Below are positions 62,601-64,000 of a DNA stretch of 64,000 bases, in pieces. The stretch comes from Hominisplanchenecus murintestinalis (GTDB lineage Bacteria; Bacillota; Clostridia; Lachnospirales; Lachnospiraceae). The stretch lies in NCBI GenBank assembly GCA_004793585.1, contig SRZB01000011.1:1-64000 (forward strand). The letters are read 5' to 3'. Positions within the stretch are counted from its first letter, which is position 1; each line of letters starts with the position of its first letter. Position numbers and translations under genes: made by a program. Below the pieces are notes generated by a model, which saw only the letters and a program-made list of their open reading frames with translations, was not told the DNA's origin and searched no databases.

Positions 62601-64000
62601 CCCAGCCTACCCTGGAAGTATCATAAGAAGTCAAATGATATTTCCCGTCTATATTAGCCTGGGTCCGAAAACCGGAATATATACCGCGGCTGTTCACCGC
62701 AGACGCAGTCTCACTATATAGCATAACCGGGTATGTATTGTGCAGGTTATCTATTTCACCAATGCTTCCATAATTGAATCCGACAACGCCTCCCGCATCA
62801 TAAATATTTCTCCCAACCTGCCCGGTCACGCCTCCAGTGCTTCTTCCGTTATCGCCAAAAGTCACAGGATGTTCTGTATCAGCCTCCTGCGTCCAACGAA
62901 TCAAATCTGCGCTGATTTCGCCGTAATCTGACGTATCTCCTGACGCGCCTTCTGTAATCTCATTTCCCAGAGACCAGAGAATAACGGAAGCATCATTTTT
63001 ATCACGGTTAACTGTGGCTTTCAACACAAATTCAGCCCATGTCATAGAACTGTCTCCACCAATAATTTGATTCTCTTCCTGAAGGTTCACTTTAAAATGC
63101 GTAGAGAAATCATTTGTATTGCCATTCTTCGGCCGGGACCATCCGTCAAACATTTCCTCAATTGTCAACAATCCAATCTCATTACAAATGTCCACAAAAA
63201 TTTCTGCCCCCGGATTATGCGTGATACGGATAGTATTAACCCCCATATCCTTCATAATCGTAAGCTGGCGGTATATAGCGTCCCGGTATGCCGCCGCTCC
63301 TAATGCCCCCTGGTCATGATGCATGCAGACACCATTAATCTTTACATTTTCTCCATTCAGTTTAAATCCTGTATTTGCCACAAACTCATACCATTTAAAA
63401 CCGAATTCTGTTTCATAGGTATCTACAACTTTTCCGTTCTCCAGGATTTCCGTCTTTACATAATATAGATTCGGCGTATCCAGCGACCACAGCTTTGGCG
63501 ACCCAACCTGCTGTGTCGTGCTCACTGTTTCCGTTTTGCCGGCGGCTACATCTGCCTCTGCTGATGCCGACGCAACTGCCTCTGTGCCGCCTTTTTCATA
63601 TACCGTATTGCGCACGGTAACATTTGCAGCAGCCGTACTGTCATTCTGAACATCTACGGCAATATTCACGGTACCGTCCGTTCCATTGCTGTCCTTCAGG
63701 TTCGGCGTCTTAACGTATGTTCCATTTAACGCTACATGTACCGGTTCCGTCACAATCATGGTCACATCACGATAAATACCGCTTCCTGAATACCAGCGGC
63801 TGGAAGGAATATTGTTCACCGCCTCTACGGCAATGATGTTTTCTGTAGAGCCATCACATGTCACATAATCCGTAATATCAAACGCGAAAGCTGTATAACC
63901 ATAGTGATGCTCGCCCAGCTTTGTCCCATTAACATAAACAGACGCATGTGAATATACGCCGTCAAAATTTAACACAAGCCTTTTTCCATCGCATTCTTTC
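59677..64000 (-). CDS. Secreted glycoside hydrolase family 2 protein (beta-galactosidase-like), N-terminus beyond the window
   Basis: The frame stays open to the window edge, so the start and any signal peptide are missing; about 1440 residues are visible. From the N-terminal side: rest of the GH2 sugar-binding domain (NFDGVYSHASVYVNG), an Ig-like domain, the TIM barrel with HNPGAEIFVDICNEIG, acid/base WSLGNEI and probable nucleophile in VMLYSETASA, then several Ig-like domains, a discoidin/F5-8-type domain (QNIAPDASDLQSNATGD...), a helical FIVAR-like segment, a (T-P-N-P) linker and a C-terminal BspA-like module ending AGAGKKIKVK. GH2 members act on beta-galactosides, glucuronides or mannosides; the exact substrate is open. 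It is extracellular by architecture and probably attacks host or dietary glycans. Confidence 0.92.
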   Translation of the reverse strand, partial: KECDGKRLVLNFDGVYSHASVYVNGTKLGEHHYGYTAFAFDITDYVTCDGSTENIIAVEAVNNIPSSRWYSGSGIYRDVTMIVTEPVHVALNGTYVKTPNLKDSNGTDGTVNIAVDVQNDSTAAANVTVRNTVYEKGGTEAVASASAEADVAAGKTETVSTTQQVGSPKLWSLDTPNLYYVKTEILENGKVVDTYETEFGFKWYEFVANTGFKLNGENVKINGVCMHHDQGALGAAAYRDAIYRQLTIMKDMGVNTIRITHNPGAEIFVDICNEIGLLTIEEMFDGWSRPKNGNTNDFSTHFKVNLQEENQIIGGDSSMTWAEFVLKATVNRDKNDASVILWSLGNEITEGASGDTSDYGEISADLIRWTQEADTEHPVTFGDNGRSTGGVTGQVGRNIYDAGGVVGFNYGSIGEIDNLHNTYPVMLYSETASAVNSRGIYSGFRTQANIDGKYHLTSYDTSRVGWGKTAHESIYNVYTRDWLAGECVWTGFDYIGEPTPWNGTGTGDGGRGAKPNSSYFGIVETSGFPKDNYYLYRSQWNKDANTLHLVTAWDGDNMLNTTSGKTPVAVYSNAPTVKLYRNGTEIGTATRSVNTTEAGHAYYTYTATGSTLCTAVTSDNASSLSGGSDLYSEMYSPLYSVFDVEYEAGTISAKAFDETGKEITDTCQGNREVLTPGTASKLGIKCDKEEIAADGRSLTYISVDVQDAAGTLDTAAENDIVFELEGNGEIMGVDNGDQATVDKYQQASVLTSKTSAHIKAYAGKALVIVRSTTKAGGFTVNISSSGLTGAAVEVNTKLPEGQAENRIVSYQMSKHCYARVGTASITLPVTVAATLADGTNKDLSIEWDSYDKANLQKTGLFKVNGSISNDGQEIAVSMTVHVYGEIKGAKNYSGITPKGVMPTLPPTLMTYYADGAAFEEAQVTWNTSGISAADFSEIGKIVEIAGSVSILGKTYPVTARIRVAEPVYGTRQNIAPDASDLQSNATGDTLAAITNGVKYAPTNGQSERWSNWPERNNAGAATITMAWDTAHLVDQVNLYYYYEDVATYQFPTSVAFEYSLNGSDFVPIEHEEPEELPSEPGKVENGHSFQLKEAINPIAIRISLGRDTGKWTGLTEVEIIETTVSYKENTSADLSGITVGGAEIAGFAPDVLTYRVDSLADIKVKNPENAAVTILSPSDDVMMIITCSEDGKTTKTYTLLRTASAAEKADASQKLTAAKSVDGSLYTPESYAKLQSAIAALEKNLNNATADELKGYLADLIKAQNELVKKGTAPNPTPNPTPNPTPNPTPNPTPAPKPGDVIKAGAGRYKVLDAKKKTAALVSVNNKKASSLNVPASVKLNKVTFKVVQVGDKVMSGNTKLKKVVLGNNVTTIGKQAFMGCKNLKSVQLKGKALKNIKSGAFKKTSAKLVVRAKKMSKKDKVKLLKKLKKAGAGKKIKVK
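60112..60185 (-). repeat. Pro-Thr-Asn linker repeats in the GH2 gene
   Basis: Imperfect 12-nt units encode five or so T-P-N-P repeats, ending in APKPGD. This is a flexible linker between the FIVAR-like segment and the C-terminal module. Length may vary between strains. Confidence 0.8.

Noticed and set aside
1-64000. tRNA, rRNA, insertion sequences, phage or CRISPR elements
   Set aside because: I looked through the intergenic stretches and found no cloverleaf, transposase, integrase or spaced repeat array. A tRNAscan or ISfinder run would settle it.

Overview
The window looks like a chromosomal segment of a gut-type Lachnospiraceae (Clostridia, Firmicutes). The pointers are a complete anaerobic cobalamin pathway, AGGAGG-type ribosome binding sites on almost every gene, Firmicutes-type TrmK and Nif3/YqfO next to rpoD and dnaG, a TGS/kinase protein typical of clostridia, and large secreted proteins with BspA-like and FN3 modules. 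I cannot name the genus. No tRNA, rRNA, CRISPR array, insertion sequence or phage gene was seen. Most genes lie on the minus strand.

Layout. 0-3.7 kb (+): a doubtful small ORF, a sugar-nucleotide-type nucleotidyltransferase and a secreted papain-like protease. 3.8-9.8 kb (-): hemA-hemC-cobA/hemD-hemB-hemL, making uroporphyrinogen III and precorrin-2 from glutamyl-tRNA. 9.9-15.8 kb (+): a strong promoter, a cobalamin riboswitch and terminator, then cbiM-cbiN-cbiQ-cbiO/cbiK fusion-P-type ATPase (cobalt uptake, cobalt insertion, metal transport). 15.8-31.9 kb (-): a second promoter, cobalamin riboswitch and terminator, then cbiD-L-F-G-H-(J-E-T fusion)-cbiA-cobT-cobU-cobS-cobU-like-cobC-cbiB-cobD-cbiP-cbiC. 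Together these three units carry 5-aminolevulinate through to cobalamin. Two steps have no gene here: precorrin-2 dehydrogenase and corrinoid adenosyltransferase. No lower-ligand synthesis gene is present either.

32.0-35.6 kb (-): an AAA-ATPase/PD-(D/E)XK protein and a four-domain flavodiiron protein. 35.9-39.4 kb (+): a 1148-residue secreted leucine-rich-repeat protein. 39.4-52.8 kb (-): a housekeeping/competence run, in transcription order comEA, response regulator, histidine kinase, GerMN lipoprotein, comEC, dgt, dnaG, rpoD, trmK, nif3-like, TGS-uridine-kinase-like. 53.0-57.9 kb (-): argC-argJ-argB-argD followed by a small DMT transporter whose ribosome binding site lies in a terminator-like hairpin. 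58.3-59.5 kb (+): argG, divergent from argC across a region with ArgR-box-like sequences. 59.7-64.0 kb (-): the C-terminal 1440 or so residues of a secreted GH2 glycosidase, cut by the window edge.

The most notable points are the CbiO-CbiK fusion under riboswitch control, an exact 13-residue cysteine-containing repeat inserted in CbiG, a P-type metal ATPase in the cobalt operon, a degenerate second CobU, the hairpin that may join argD termination to translation of the next gene, and a C-terminal module shared by the LRR protein and the GH2 enzyme.
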